A stretch of DNA of 40,857 nt from Candidatus Staskawiczbacteria bacterium (GTDB lineage Bacteria > Patescibacteriota > Minisyncoccia > Minisyncoccales > Staskawiczbacteraceae): positions 1-40,857 of the forward strand of contig JAPLYZ010000005.1 in assembly GCA_026395295.1 (NCBI GenBank), given 5' to 3'. Below the pieces are notes generated by a model that saw only the letters and a list, made by a program, of their open reading frames with translations, had not been told where the DNA came from and searched no databases. This document shows positions 28,742 to 37,141 of the stretch, one piece after another. A program made the position numbers and the translations under genes. Every line of letters starts with the position of its first letter. Within the stretch, counting starts at the first letter, position 1.

Positions 28742-29407
28742 CTATATAATCTTGCCGGAAAGTTTTTTTGCCTCATTTATAAAAAAGTCCTGCCAAATAT
28801 CATCTTTAATATCCACCAGCATTTTAGGGAAATCTTTTAGTTCTTTGGCTTTCATATATTGAGCGCCTAACTGAATCGGGTCAATGTAATTACCAAATTT
28901 TATTTGAGCTTTTTTAACTAAATCATCAAGCGACAGGCTTTTATCCTTTTTTAAAATAAAATATAAATCAATGAAATCGCGAGACCTAGGACGTTGGTAG
29001 ATGGTAAAAACTTTATTCACTGCTATATCCAATAAGCTATCTATATATAAATCGCCGATCTTGGCTTTTTTTTCAATTCTAATGAAAGGAAAATAGGTAA
29101 ATTCTGTTTTAATTTTATCACCATCTGTTAAATCAAGAAAAAATAAATTTCGGTTAAAACTTTGCTGAAATTCCACCTTTTTTATTTTGGTGGCTTTAGC
29201 AATTTTGCTGAAAAAAACAGAAATGCCTTGAGGTTCAAACTCGTTTTCAGAAAAAAAATCTAAATCTTCCGAAAGGCGATGATGCAGATAAAACTCAGCC
29301 AGAGCTGTTCCGCCGGTTAAATAAAAATTATCACAAATAAGCCTATCTTGGCTTATAATCGTTAAAAAAATTTTTTGATTCTTGGATAAAATAGATTTTT
29401 CCGTCAT
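28742..29407 (-). CDS. AbiEii/AbiGii-type nucleotidyltransferase toxin
   Basis: The 221-aa protein has the AbiEii signature. LTGGTALAEFYLHHRLSEDLDFFS is the nucleotidyltransferase motif GGTAL plus SxDLDF metal ligands, and DIAVNKVFTIYQRPRSRDFIDLYFIL is the conserved helical KxxAxxxRxxxRDxxDLY motif. AbiE systems act in phage abortive infection and plasmid maintenance; MenT-type relatives modify tRNA by NTP transfer. Its ATG overlaps the stop of a 62-aa gene (ATGA), the usual antitoxin-first order. It ends with a clear terminator, so the pair forms an isolated bicistron. Confidence 0.9.
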   Translation of the reverse strand: MTEKSILSKNQKIFLTIISQDRLICDNFYLTGGTALAEFYLHHRLSEDLDFFSENEFEPQGISVFFSKIAKATKIKKVEFQQSFNRNLFFLDLTDGDKIKTEFTYFPFIRIEKKAKIGDLYIDSLLDIAVNKVFTIYQRPRSRDFIDLYFILKKDKSLSLDDLVKKAQIKFGNYIDPIQLGAQYMKAKELKDFPKMLVDIKDDIWQDFFINEAKKLSGKII

Positions 29408-29592
29408 ATAAATAACGATAAAAATTTCCTCTTGGCCGGATCAATGTTTATTACGCTCCAATATTTTTTGAGCTCGTTGAGATTGAGTTTTTCTTTTCCT
29501 AAACCAAAATTTATCAGCTGTTCTAATTTCCAAACAGCAAATTTGTCTTTATTTTTCTTCAACTCCTTAATGTTTGTGGACCAATTTTTCAT
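29404..29592 (-). CDS. Small partner (putative antitoxin) of the AbiEii-like protein
   Basis: The 62-aa protein is Lys/Asn-rich and helical (MKNWSTNIKELKKNKDKFAV, then WKLEQLINFGLGKEKLNLNE). It is much smaller than AbiEi antitoxins (about 200 aa with a wHTH) and shows no DNA-binding motif. Its position upstream, the 4-nt overlap with the toxin gene and the shared promoter all point to a cognate neutraliser. The identification is by context only. Confidence 0.7.
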   Translation of the reverse strand: MKNWSTNIKELKKNKDKFAVWKLEQLINFGLGKEKLNLNELKKYWSVINIDPAKRKFLSLFI

Positions 29593-29604
29593 AATTATAT
29601 TATA

Positions 29605-29633
29605 ATTCTACCATATTTTTGAGGCAAAAACAA
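29605..29633 (-). promoter_or_regulatory. Promoter of the AbiEii-like toxin pair
   Basis: On the minus strand: TTGTTT, 17-bp spacer ending ATATGG, TAGAAT (extended -10, TGG). Predicted start is about 29598, 6 nt from the ATG. The ATATGGTA string is the same as in the promoter at 19948. Confidence 0.65.
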
Positions 29634-29648
29634 TGCGAATACCGTCCG

Positions 29649-30194
29649 TTATGGGACGAAAATGGCTGCGGCAACAACTGTTGTCCAAAATCCGTTTTTA
29701 TTCCCCTCGGCTGACTGAGTTATGTTTGCTGTGTTAACTATTTTCCCGGAAAGTTTATAAACTTTTTCCCGTTCATCCCAGGCTGTGTTTGAATCAAACT
29801 CAACGCCCAAGGTTGTTGCCAGCATGGTTGCAGCCAAGTCTTCGGCGTAATCCGCTGCTTTTTCATCTGTTTCGCCAAACGGATGGTGCTCAGACAAATA
29901 TCCGTAATGCTGTTCTTTTTCGGCAGGAGTTGCGCACCCAATTGACGCGGCAATCAGTCTGTTTGGTTCGTTGGTGCAATTGCGGGCTAAAACGCAAAAA
30001 ACAACTTCTCCAGGTTTTAATATCTCCAAACCTTTTGCTTTTGTAATTTTTTGGCAACCCGGGGGCATAATGCTGGACACAGGAACCAAGTTGAATTTCT
30101 CAATTCCTGCGTCACGAAACGCCATCTCTAAAGACATAAGCTGCTCCTTAGCAACTCCAACGCCTTTTGTAAAAAACATTTTTGTAGGAACCAT
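29649..30194 (-). CDS. Pyruvoyl-dependent arginine decarboxylase
   Basis: The 181-aa proenzyme converts arginine to agmatine, the first step of the arginine route to polyamines. The self-cleavage site is [12 protein letters not shown]. The chain is expected to break between S40 and S41, turning S41 into the N-terminal pyruvoyl group. Other family segments are [20 protein letters not shown] and [16 protein letters not shown], plus a C-terminal [13 protein letters not shown]. Length fits the family (about 160-185 aa). No agmatinase or aminopropyltransferase is in the window, so the fate of agmatine is unknown. An A/T-rich palindrome lies directly upstream, between it and hpf. Confidence 0.93.
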   Translation of the reverse strand: MVPTKMFFTKGVGVAKEQLMSLEMAFRDAGIEKFNLVPVSSIMPPGCQKITKAKGLEILKPGEVVFCVLARNCTNEPNRLIAASIGCATPAEKEQHYGYLSEHHPFGETDEKAADYAEDLAATMLATTLGVEFDSNTAWDEREKVYKLSGKIVNTANITQSAEGNKNGFWTTVVAAAIFVP

Positions 30195-30198
30195 AAGG

Positions 30199-30275
30199 AA
30201 CTACGAAATTACTAATCGGTACTAATATACTAATTTCTTATTCGTATATTAGTAATTATTCGTAATTTAGTAGTT
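30199..30275. repeat. 77-bp A/T-rich palindromic element between hpf and the arginine decarboxylase gene
   Basis: The left arm, aactacgaaattactaatcg..., and the reverse complement of the right arm, aactactaaattacgaataa..., match over about 37 nt with few differences. Each arm also contains repeated attactaat/taatatac motifs. The right arm supplies the last codons of hpf (NNY). Confidence 0.7.
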
Positions 30276-30635
30276 ATTATACTTTCTTTGTTCTCGACGA
30301 TTTTTATCTATATTTTTGAATTTGTATTTTTTAATCTCCGCCTCTATCTCCTTTCTGGCTTCAACTATGGCTTTGTATAAATCATCGCTATTTGCTTTTG
30401 CCAGCAAACTGCGGCCGGGAAGTTTTATCTCCACCTGGCAAGAAAAAATTTGGCCCTTGTTATGATGCTTGGTTTCCTTTTCCACTTCAACAAATACCTC
30501 TGCCAAAGTTTTGCCCACTTCATCTTCGCGTTTCAAAACATTAATAAACTTTTTAATCATACCTATCTTTTTGTAAATAAAATCTTCCAGGGCAGATGTC
30601 AGTTCCAAATTTTTTGTCTTAATTATTATTTTCAT
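30267..30635 (-). CDS. hpf: Ribosome hibernation promoting factor (short HPF/YfiA)
   Basis: The 122-aa protein is a single HPF/RaiA domain: MKIIIKTKNLELTSALEDFI, then FVEVEKETKHHNKGQIFSCQ, VEIKLPGRSLLAKANSDDLY and AIVEARKEIEAEIKKYK. It binds in the decoding groove of the 30S subunit and stores inactive ribosomes. The C-terminal dimerisation domain of long HPF is absent. The tail (RREQRKYNNY) is partly encoded by the adjacent palindrome. It lies 6 nt after murB, so it is probably cotranscribed with glmS-murB. Confidence 0.93.
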   Translation of the reverse strand: MKIIIKTKNLELTSALEDFIYKKIGMIKKFINVLKREDEVGKTLAEVFVEVEKETKHHNKGQIFSCQVEIKLPGRSLLAKANSDDLYKAIVEARKEIEAEIKKYKFKNIDKNRREQRKYNNY

Positions 30636-30641
30636 ATTTTT

Positions 30642-31613
30642 TTATTTAAAGCCGACAAATTGAACTTCCGGCTCGAGTTTAATATTAAACTTTTTTTCGA
30701 CTTCTTTTTTAGCTAATTTTATTAATGATAAAACATCTTTAGCTTTGGCGCCACCCAAATTAATTATAAAGTTGGCATGTTTTTCTGAAACCTGGGCATT
30801 ACCAATTCTTTTGCCAGCCAACCCGCATTGTTGAATCAAATAACCTGCGGGTATTACTTCTATTTTTTCCGGGTTTACCCCGTTAGAAATCCGAACAGCA
30901 AGCGCATCGGCAATTGTCTTGGGCAATCCATTTCTAACGGGGTTCACAAATACAGAACCTGCCGAAGGAAATTCTACTGGGTGCCTGGTTTTTCTATATT
31001 CTAAAAATTCTTTAATTTTACTTTTCACCTGCTCTTCACCCAATTTCTCAAACTTCAAAACAGCTGAAACAATAACCAAACTTTTATTTTTTTTAAAAAT
31101 ACTATTCTTCAAAGAAAACTGGCACTGTTCTTTTGCAAAATTTTTCATTTTTAATGTCTTGCAATTTATTGCCTCAACGGTTTCTAATATATCAGAAATT
31201 TTAACGCCGAATGCCTGGGCGTTGCCATAAATTGCGCCGCCAACAGTTCCGGGAACGCCAGCTGACCACTCCAGCCCCGAAAATCCCTTCTCTGCTGATA
31301 AATACGCTAACTTTGTTAAATTTGATCCGGCTCCAACAATTACCTTTTCTCCCTGAAAATCAACGCCAAAAATATCTATCTTAATTACCAACCCCGCAAA
31401 CCCATCATCGGAAATTAAAAGATTACTGCCTCCGCCTAAAATAAAAACCGGCATTTTAAAATCTTTAGCTATTTTCAATGCGGCCATCAGGTCTTCTTTC
31501 TTTTTAGCAACAAAAAAATACTTAGCATGTCCGCCAATTTTGTAGGTAGTATAATCAGCCAGCAAAACATTTTCCCGAACTCCGGGTAATTTTTGTAAAA
31601 TTTCGTTTTTCAT
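30642..31613 (-). CDS. murB: UDP-N-acetylenolpyruvoylglucosamine reductase
   Basis: The 323-aa FAD enzyme reduces UDP-GlcNAc-enolpyruvate to UDP-MurNAc in peptidoglycan synthesis. Motifs are TTYKIGGHAKYFF, FILGGGSNLLISDDGF (FAD site), GLEWSAGVPGTVGGAIYGNAQAFG and PSAGSVFVNP with the catalytic Ser, then PAGYLIQQCGLAGKRIG and the C-terminal HANFIINLGGAKAKDV. Between FVNP and KIEVIPAGYL about 28 residues (VRNGLPKTIADALAVRISNG...) are extra. They are encoded by an inverted doublet of a mobile repeat and lie close to the active site. It overlaps glmS by 4 nt, linking amino-sugar supply to wall synthesis. Confidence 0.95.
   Translation of the reverse strand: MKNEILQKLPGVRENVLLADYTTYKIGGHAKYFFVAKKKEDLMAALKIAKDFKMPVFILGGGSNLLISDDGFAGLVIKIDIFGVDFQGEKVIVGAGSNLTKLAYLSAEKGFSGLEWSAGVPGTVGGAIYGNAQAFGVKISDILETVEAINCKTLKMKNFAKEQCQFSLKNSIFKKNKSLVIVSAVLKFEKLGEEQVKSKIKEFLEYRKTRHPVEFPSAGSVFVNPVRNGLPKTIADALAVRISNGVNPEKIEVIPAGYLIQQCGLAGKRIGNAQVSEKHANFIINLGGAKAKDVLSLIKLAKKEVEKKFNIKLEPEVQFVGFK
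30877..30943. repeat. 67-bp inverted doublet (ttctaacggggt family) inserted in murB
   Basis: accccgttagaaat at 30877-30890 and atttctaacggggt at 30930-30943 form a perfect 14-bp inverted repeat with 39 nt between. The core is identical to the ends of GIY-YIG cassette 1. The doublet is translated in murB as NPVRN...ISNGVNP. Confidence 0.8.
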
Positions 31614-33409
31614 TCTACTGTTACCGACTTTGCTAAATTACGAGGTTTATCCACATTTATGCCCTTCAAATCAGCGACATAATAAGCTAACAACTGCAAA
31701 GGAATCACATTAATAAGCGGAGTTAAATATTGGTGGCAAGGCGGAACTTTGATTATATTTTCGGTCAGTTTGCTGATTTTTTTGTCGTCCTCGCTTACAA
31801 CTGCAATTATTTTTCCTCCGCGAGCTTTTACTTCTTCCATGTTGCTGATTATTTTTTCGTAAGTATTGTCTTTGGGGACTATAAAAAGCACCGGCATATT
31901 TTCATCTATCAGAGCAATGGGTCCGTGTTTCATTTCAGCTGCAGGATAACCTTCGGCGTGAATATAGGAAATTTCTTTCAACTTTAGCGCTCCCTCCAAG
32001 GCAACCGGAAAATTCAGTCCCCTGCCAAGATACAAAAAATCTCTGCTGTCTTTAAATTTTTCAGCCATTTTTTTTATATCTTCCAAACTGCCTAAAATCT
32101 TTTTTATTTTTTGTGGCGCCGACAGTAACTCATCAACAACATCCTGCTCAATTCTCAAACCTCTTTTTTCTGCCAAGCTTAATGCAAGAAGCAAGAGTGC
32201 TGTTATCTGGCAGGTGAAAGCCTTTGTGCTGGCAACTCCAATTTCAGGGCCGGCGTGAAGATAAATTCCCGAATCAACTTCCCTGGCAATTGTTGAACCA
32301 ACCACATTAATAATACCCAATGTTTTTGCGCCAAATTTTTTGGCTTCTCTTAGCGCCGCCAAAGTATCTGCTGTTTCCCCCGATTGAGAAATGACAACCG
32401 CCAAATCATCTTTTCTGATAATCGGATCTCTATACCTAAACTCAGAGGCATAATCAACTTCTGTTGGAATGCCGGATATTTTTTCAATAAAGTACTTTCC
32501 AATCAAAGCCGAATGCCAGCTGGTTCCGCAAGCAAGTATTGTTATCCTCTTTATTGAGTTTGCGTCAAAATCAACTGTTAATTTTATTTTCCCGTCTTTT
32601 ACCCTTCCTCTTAATGTGTTTGCTATCGCTTCGGGCTGTTCAAAAATTTCTTTTAGCATAAAGTATTTAAAACCCTTCTTTTCAATTTGTCCCACGTCCC
32701 ATTTTATTTCTTCAACCTTTTTCTCAACCTCTTTGCCGTCCAAACTTTCAATGCGAAAATCTTTATCTGTTATTATTGCCATCTCATTGTCTTTCAAATA
32801 AACCACTTTCTTTGTGTGAGATAAAATGGGCACCACGTCGGAAGCTATAATTTTTTCAGAATCACCAATCCCAACCACCAAAGGCGAACCGCGACGGGCA
32901 GCCACAATTTTTCTTTCAAACTTTGAAATTATCGCCAAGCCAAAAGTTCCTTCAACTAATTTAAGGGCTTTTATTGTTGCTTCCTCAAGGTTGCCGGCGT
33001 AAAACTTTTCTATCAGATGGCTGATTACCTCGGTGTCGGTTTCAGAAACAAATTTATGACCTTCTTTTATTAAAAGATCTTTTAAAGAGTTGTAGTTTTC
33101 AATAATTCCGTTATGAACAACTGCAATCTGTTTTTTACAATCTAAATGCGGGTGGGCGTTTATCTCGCTCGGAATTCCGTGAGTTGCCCAGCGAGTGTGC
33201 CCTATGCCAAAAGAACCCTCAATTGGGTCCTCCAACAATTTTTTTTCTAAGTCAGCCACTCTCCCTTTAGATTTCAAACACTTAATTCCATCGTTTGCCA
33301 CAACTGCAATTCCTGCGCTGTCATAACCGCGGTATTCCAGTTTTTTCAATCCGTCAATTAAAATTTTACTGGCGTTTTTGTCGCCCAAATAACCGATTAT
33401 TCCACACAT
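31610..33409 (-). CDS. glmS: Glutamine-fructose-6-phosphate aminotransferase (isomerizing)
   Basis: The 599-aa enzyme makes glucosamine-6-phosphate from fructose-6-phosphate and glutamine, the entry to wall amino sugars. The nucleophile is Cys2 (MCGIIGYLG), followed by LKKLEYRGYDSAGIAV and GHTRWATHG. The two SIS domains carry LACGTSWHSA, VISQSGETADTLAALREAK and STKAFTCQ, then YLGRGLNFPVALEGALKLKE and AEMKHGPIALID. The C-terminus is the conserved KPRNLAKSVTVE. Length is normal. murB follows with a 4-nt overlap. No glmS ribozyme-like leader is visible; the upstream gap is only 25 nt. Confidence 0.97.
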   Translation of the reverse strand: MCGIIGYLGDKNASKILIDGLKKLEYRGYDSAGIAVVANDGIKCLKSKGRVADLEKKLLEDPIEGSFGIGHTRWATHGIPSEINAHPHLDCKKQIAVVHNGIIENYNSLKDLLIKEGHKFVSETDTEVISHLIEKFYAGNLEEATIKALKLVEGTFGLAIISKFERKIVAARRGSPLVVGIGDSEKIIASDVVPILSHTKKVVYLKDNEMAIITDKDFRIESLDGKEVEKKVEEIKWDVGQIEKKGFKYFMLKEIFEQPEAIANTLRGRVKDGKIKLTVDFDANSIKRITILACGTSWHSALIGKYFIEKISGIPTEVDYASEFRYRDPIIRKDDLAVVISQSGETADTLAALREAKKFGAKTLGIINVVGSTIAREVDSGIYLHAGPEIGVASTKAFTCQITALLLLALSLAEKRGLRIEQDVVDELLSAPQKIKKILGSLEDIKKMAEKFKDSRDFLYLGRGLNFPVALEGALKLKEISYIHAEGYPAAEMKHGPIALIDENMPVLFIVPKDNTYEKIISNMEEVKARGGKIIAVVSEDDKKISKLTENIIKVPPCHQYLTPLINVIPLQLLAYYVADLKGINVDKPRNLAKSVTVE

Positions 33410-33434
33410 AATATTTAGGGTCTAATAATTTTTT

Positions 33435-35141
33435 TTATCCTCCGCTTAAAATCTGATTTATCTTTATTCTTGTCTGACTGCCAACGTAACCTGTCCCCTT
33501 AAAAAGTCCAACCGGAATCAAAATATCTCCTGCATATTTTTCTTGAAATCTGATTACCGCAGTTCTTGTTAGGTTTCCGAAATTCCCGGTAACAAATCCT
33601 TCAGGATAAATGTCTGTCCCTTGGTTTTTCAAAAATTCCTGCAAACATCTCACACTGGTCTTATCTGCCAAGCCAAAATAAAGATTCTCATTTAACTGAG
33701 AACAAAAATTTTGCGAATCAAAAGCGTCTTTCTGCCCCTGAATTCTGGCTATCTCCTGTTTCAATGCTGCAATTCTATCTAAAAGCTGCTGTATCAAGGC
33801 TTGGTCGCCAACTGGCGCAGAGCCTGTAACCGACACTGTGTAGCTGAACGGGTATGTGGGCGCCAAATCGTCCGACTTATAAACATCTGACTGCAAAGAA
33901 GGGATAATAATCAAAGACTTATAATCTGAACCAAACTTATCCACGGTTATTTCCCCTTTCTCGTCTTTGTCCAATGTTAAAAATTTTACAGCGTAACTTC
34001 CCGCAGAATCTCCCACTATATAGGGCACTTGAAAATCCAGCCCCTTCAAGCTTGAAAAATCAAGTTTTAAATTCCCGTTGCCTCCTATAAACTTTAACCA
34101 GTCTCCAGTCCAACTTTTTGTGACATTTGTAACAGATAAAGAAACGTTTCCGGTCAAAGGCAGAAAATTAAGCGAGGGGGCCAATCGAATATTCTTTAAA
34201 TTTTGATTTAAATAGCAATACCTCTGGCTTGCCGAACAGTCATTCAAAACAGAAGCAATTGTCCAATTTGTAAAAATTTGTTTAAAAGTGTCTTTGCTCG
34301 CCACTTTTTGCAAAGCATAGTTTATGCTGTCTATGCCGGCGTATTTTGATTTCAAAGAATCAATCAATATATTTATGCCATAGTGGTCCACCAAATAATG
34401 AGTAAACAAACTTACGCTGGCGTAATCATATTTTGAGCCAACCCACTCGGTTAGAGAGTCTGAGGGATTTTCTATAAAATCGCTGACCCTTCTCTGCAAA
34501 TTTGAACCGTCATATTTGTCGTCATATCCTAAAATAGTTGAAGCGTAGTCGGCTCTTGCCTCGTTAAGCCAAGTATCATCTTCAATTCCAAAAATCTTGT
34601 TTTTTTGGTTAAAAGTTATCAGGTGGACAAACTCATGCGCTAAAAATATTTTAAGCTGGGAATCTCCAAAATGGTCCAAAGAAAGATAAACCATCTCTCT
34701 CTCGTTGGAGTTTGGCAATTGAAGCTTCAAGTATTCGTCGGTTGTGCGGAAATAACCGCCCTCGTTTGAATTCATAGCCTCGAACAAAACGGTTGTCCTG
34801 TTGTCTCCATCAACTCCCGGCTTCCACTCTTGACCAAAAACAGAAGTAAGAGTCGGATAAATTTTATTATCAAATTCCAATGACAAATTGTCTAAATCAG
34901 CCAAAATTTCTGCTTGCTTTGCCTGGGGCTGCAAATCCCACCAAATTTTATCAATGTAAAAATAAATATTATTGGCAGTCTTAACCAATGTGGCCGATAT
35001 TTGGGTTCTGGCCGAAGCGTCAAAATTTTTATCCACATTAAAGTTTGCAACGTCTCCATAATTAGCTGCCAAAACATTTCCTGCAAGCAAAAACAACCCT
35101 GCGCAAATGCCAAAAATTATTTTATAATTAAAAAATTTCAT
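33435..35141 (-). CDS. Secreted zinc metallopeptidase-like protein with peptidoglycan-binding domain
   Basis: 568 aa with a signal peptide (FFNYKIIFGICAGLFLLAGN, cleavage near VLAA). The gluzincin-type site is LAHEFVHLITF (HExxH, about residue 170), with the third ligand in WLNEARADYAS. This matches M1/M6-like or related secreted peptidases more than a named family. The middle region is beta-rich. A short coiled coil (IQQLLDRIAALKQEIARIQ) leads to a C-terminal peptidoglycan-binding domain (LYFGLADKTSVRCLQEFLKN ... GNLTRTAVIRFQEKYA). It probably acts at the cell surface on wall-associated protein. It overlaps the phosphosugar transferase gene by 4 nt. The substrate is unknown. Confidence 0.85.
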   Translation of the reverse strand: MKFFNYKIIFGICAGLFLLAGNVLAANYGDVANFNVDKNFDASARTQISATLVKTANNIYFYIDKIWWDLQPQAKQAEILADLDNLSLEFDNKIYPTLTSVFGQEWKPGVDGDNRTTVLFEAMNSNEGGYFRTTDEYLKLQLPNSNEREMVYLSLDHFGDSQLKIFLAHEFVHLITFNQKNKIFGIEDDTWLNEARADYASTILGYDDKYDGSNLQRRVSDFIENPSDSLTEWVGSKYDYASVSLFTHYLVDHYGINILIDSLKSKYAGIDSINYALQKVASKDTFKQIFTNWTIASVLNDCSASQRYCYLNQNLKNIRLAPSLNFLPLTGNVSLSVTNVTKSWTGDWLKFIGGNGNLKLDFSSLKGLDFQVPYIVGDSAGSYAVKFLTLDKDEKGEITVDKFGSDYKSLIIIPSLQSDVYKSDDLAPTYPFSYTVSVTGSAPVGDQALIQQLLDRIAALKQEIARIQGQKDAFDSQNFCSQLNENLYFGLADKTSVRCLQEFLKNQGTDIYPEGFVTGNFGNLTRTAVIRFQEKYAGDILIPVGLFKGTGYVGSQTRIKINQILSGG

Positions 35142-36112
35142 TTCAGTTTAAAAATAATAAATAACCCCAAGGCAACAAAAACTAAGTGCATAAAATAAAT
35201 ACATACAACCGATTTTGTAACAGATTTCGTGGCTTTAAACAAATCGTCGTGCAAATGGCTCCTGTCAGCAGAAAAAAAAGATCTGCCCACAGCCCCTCTT
35301 TTCGCAAAAACGTAAAAAACGTTAAAAATAGGAGCTCCAATCAATAAATACGGGACAAAGGAATAAAAAAATCTGCCCGGTTGCGAAGACATAATTGCTA
35401 AAACCACCATTAAAAATCCCAAAAAATAACTGCCGTTGTTCCCTAAAAAAATAGATGCCGGGTTCCAGTTAAAAAACAAAAAAGAAAAAAGCGCGCCGGA
35501 GATTATTACGCACACAGAAGCCGCAAATAAATTCTGGGAAAAAACAAAAAATATAAAAAATGCCGCAGAAGAGATAAAAATAATTCCCGAAGCCAAACCA
35601 TCAAGGCCGTCTTGCAAATTTGTAGCATTCTCAATAAAAAGAAAACACAATGCGGCTAAAAAAATCCCGAACAAAGACAAGCCAAAAAATTGGTATTTTA
35701 TTTGCGCGTTATAAAAAATAAGGGCTAAAATCAAAACAATGGGTATTTGCAGAAAAATTTTAGCGCTTTGCTTTATCTTCTTTCTGTCCTGCCAGTATGT
35801 GTCATCCCAAAATCCATAAAACCAGGCAATAACACTGCCCACAAATATTGCTATCAGCGCCGAGTTGTCAAAAGCAATTCCATGCCCTGGTTTAAAAAGC
35901 CAAACCAAAATAAGGCACAAAAGAAAAGACCCCAGCACAGCCGCTCCGCCTAAAAAAGGAATCGGCATTTTATGAATTTTAAGGCTGTCTTTGCCCGGGT
36001 CGTCGTAAAAACCGTATTTCAAGCTTATTTTTTTTGCTAAAACCGTAAAAATTGCAGACAATAATCCTGCTGTTAAAAAGAGAAAAAAATAAAATCCTAT
36101 TTGGTAGCTCAT
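35138..36112 (-). CDS. MraY/WecA-type polyprenyl-phosphate sugar-1-phosphate transferase
   Basis: The 324-aa protein has about ten TM helices. Cytoplasmic loops carry the family motifs LKIHKMPIPFLGG, FYGFWDDTYW, ENATNLQDGLDGLASG, FFNWNPASIFLGNNGSYFLG and the HxH loop ADRSHLHDDL. It loads a sugar phosphate from a UDP-sugar onto undecaprenyl phosphate at the inner face of the membrane. The ADRSHLHDDL loop and glycan neighbours favour a WecA/TagO-like role in surface polysaccharide rather than MraY, but this is inferred. It lies 2 nt after the epimerase gene in one transcript. Confidence 0.92.
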   Translation of the reverse strand: MSYQIGFYFFLFLTAGLLSAIFTVLAKKISLKYGFYDDPGKDSLKIHKMPIPFLGGAAVLGSFLLCLILVWLFKPGHGIAFDNSALIAIFVGSVIAWFYGFWDDTYWQDRKKIKQSAKIFLQIPIVLILALIFYNAQIKYQFFGLSLFGIFLAALCFLFIENATNLQDGLDGLASGIIFISSAAFFIFFVFSQNLFAASVCVIISGALFSFLFFNWNPASIFLGNNGSYFLGFLMVVLAIMSSQPGRFFYSFVPYLLIGAPIFNVFYVFAKRGAVGRSFFSADRSHLHDDLFKATKSVTKSVVCIYFMHLVFVALGLFIIFKLK

Positions 36113-36113
36113 A

Positions 36114-37079
36114 TTATTGAACGCCCTTAATTTGCTCGCTTATCCATTTATATGTTTTTTCCATGCCTTCTTCCAAAGAGACTTTCGGCTCCCAGTTCAA
36201 AACTCTCTTGCACAAAGTATTATCCGAGTTCCTGCCTCTCACCCCCTGCGGTTTGTCCAGCAAATGTTTTTTATTCACTTTTTTGCCGGCAATTTTTGCA
36301 ACCATATCTAACATATCGTTAATGCTTATCAGTCGGTCCGAACCAATGTTCAACGGCTCCTTAAAATCTGACCTCATCAGTTTATAAACTCCCTCCACGC
36401 AGTCATCAACATAGCAAAATGACCTTGTCTGTAACCCGTCGCCCCAAATTTCAACATAGTCGCCATCCTTTGCTAAAGCAATTTTTCTGGCAAGAGCCGC
36501 CGGCGCCTTTTCCCTGCCTCCGTCATAAGTCCCCTCGGGCCCAAAAATGTTATGAAACCTGGCTATGCGCGCCTGATAAAATTCCCCATAGCTTTTATAT
36601 AATCTTTCAGAAAATAATTTTTCCCAACCATATTCATTGTCCGGGTCAGCCGGGTAGGCATCGCTTTCCTTTAACGCCACCAAATTTGTCTCTTCCTGCT
36701 TATAAGTCGGGTAAATGCAGGCAGAAGAAGAATAAAACAATCTTTTTACTCCATTTTTTTTGGAAGCTTCCGCTGTGTTGGCGTTTATGCAAACATTGTC
36801 ATACAAAACATCTGCATTATGAAAAGTAATAAAACCAATCCCGCCCATATTTGCCGCCAAAGCGTAAACCTCTTCAATGCCTTCGGTGGCTTTCAAACAA
36901 TTTTCCAAAAATCTCAAATCAAGCAGCAAAAATTCATCCGCCTCATTTTTGGGCGAATATTCCGGCTCTTTTATATCAACCCCCCTCACCCAATAACCTT
37001 GCTTTTTTAAAAACCTAACCAAGTGGTGGCCAATAAACCCTCCGGCCCCCGTAACTAAAACTTTTTTTTGATTTTCCAT
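36114..37079 (-). CDS. NAD-dependent epimerase, GDP-mannose 3,5-epimerase-like
   Basis: The 321-aa extended SDR has the NAD-binding VTGAGGFIGHHLVRFL, the active-site SSSACIYP and the YGWEK form of YxxxK. NMGGIGFITFHNADVLYDN, RFHNIFGPEGTYDGGREKAP and IWGDGLQTRSFCYVDDCVEG closely follow GDP-mannose 3,5-epimerase (GME) rather than GalE. The expected product is a GDP-hexose for surface glycan. A promoter candidate lies about 10 nt upstream and the next gene follows by 2 nt. The exact nucleotide sugar is not proven. Confidence 0.92.
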   Translation of the reverse strand: MENQKKVLVTGAGGFIGHHLVRFLKKQGYWVRGVDIKEPEYSPKNEADEFLLLDLRFLENCLKATEGIEEVYALAANMGGIGFITFHNADVLYDNVCINANTAEASKKNGVKRLFYSSSACIYPTYKQEETNLVALKESDAYPADPDNEYGWEKLFSERLYKSYGEFYQARIARFHNIFGPEGTYDGGREKAPAALARKIALAKDGDYVEIWGDGLQTRSFCYVDDCVEGVYKLMRSDFKEPLNIGSDRLISINDMLDMVAKIAGKKVNKKHLLDKPQGVRGRNSDNTLCKRVLNWEPKVSLEEGMEKTYKWISEQIKGVQ

Positions 37080-37094
37080 ATATTGTCTTATTTT

Positions 37095-37123
37095 AAATTA
37101 ACAAAATTTAGTCTTATTTTCAA
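37095..37123 (-). promoter_or_regulatory. Promoter candidate of the epimerase operon
   Basis: On the minus strand: TTGAAA, 17-bp spacer ending TTTTGT, TAATTT with an upstream TG. Predicted start is about 37088, 9 nt from the ATG. Confidence 0.5.
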
Positions 37124-37141
37124 GTGTACACATAACGCTTG

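Noticed and set aside
33410-33434. glmS riboswitch-ribozyme
   Set aside because: Only 25 nt separate glmS from the upstream gene, far too short for the ribozyme.
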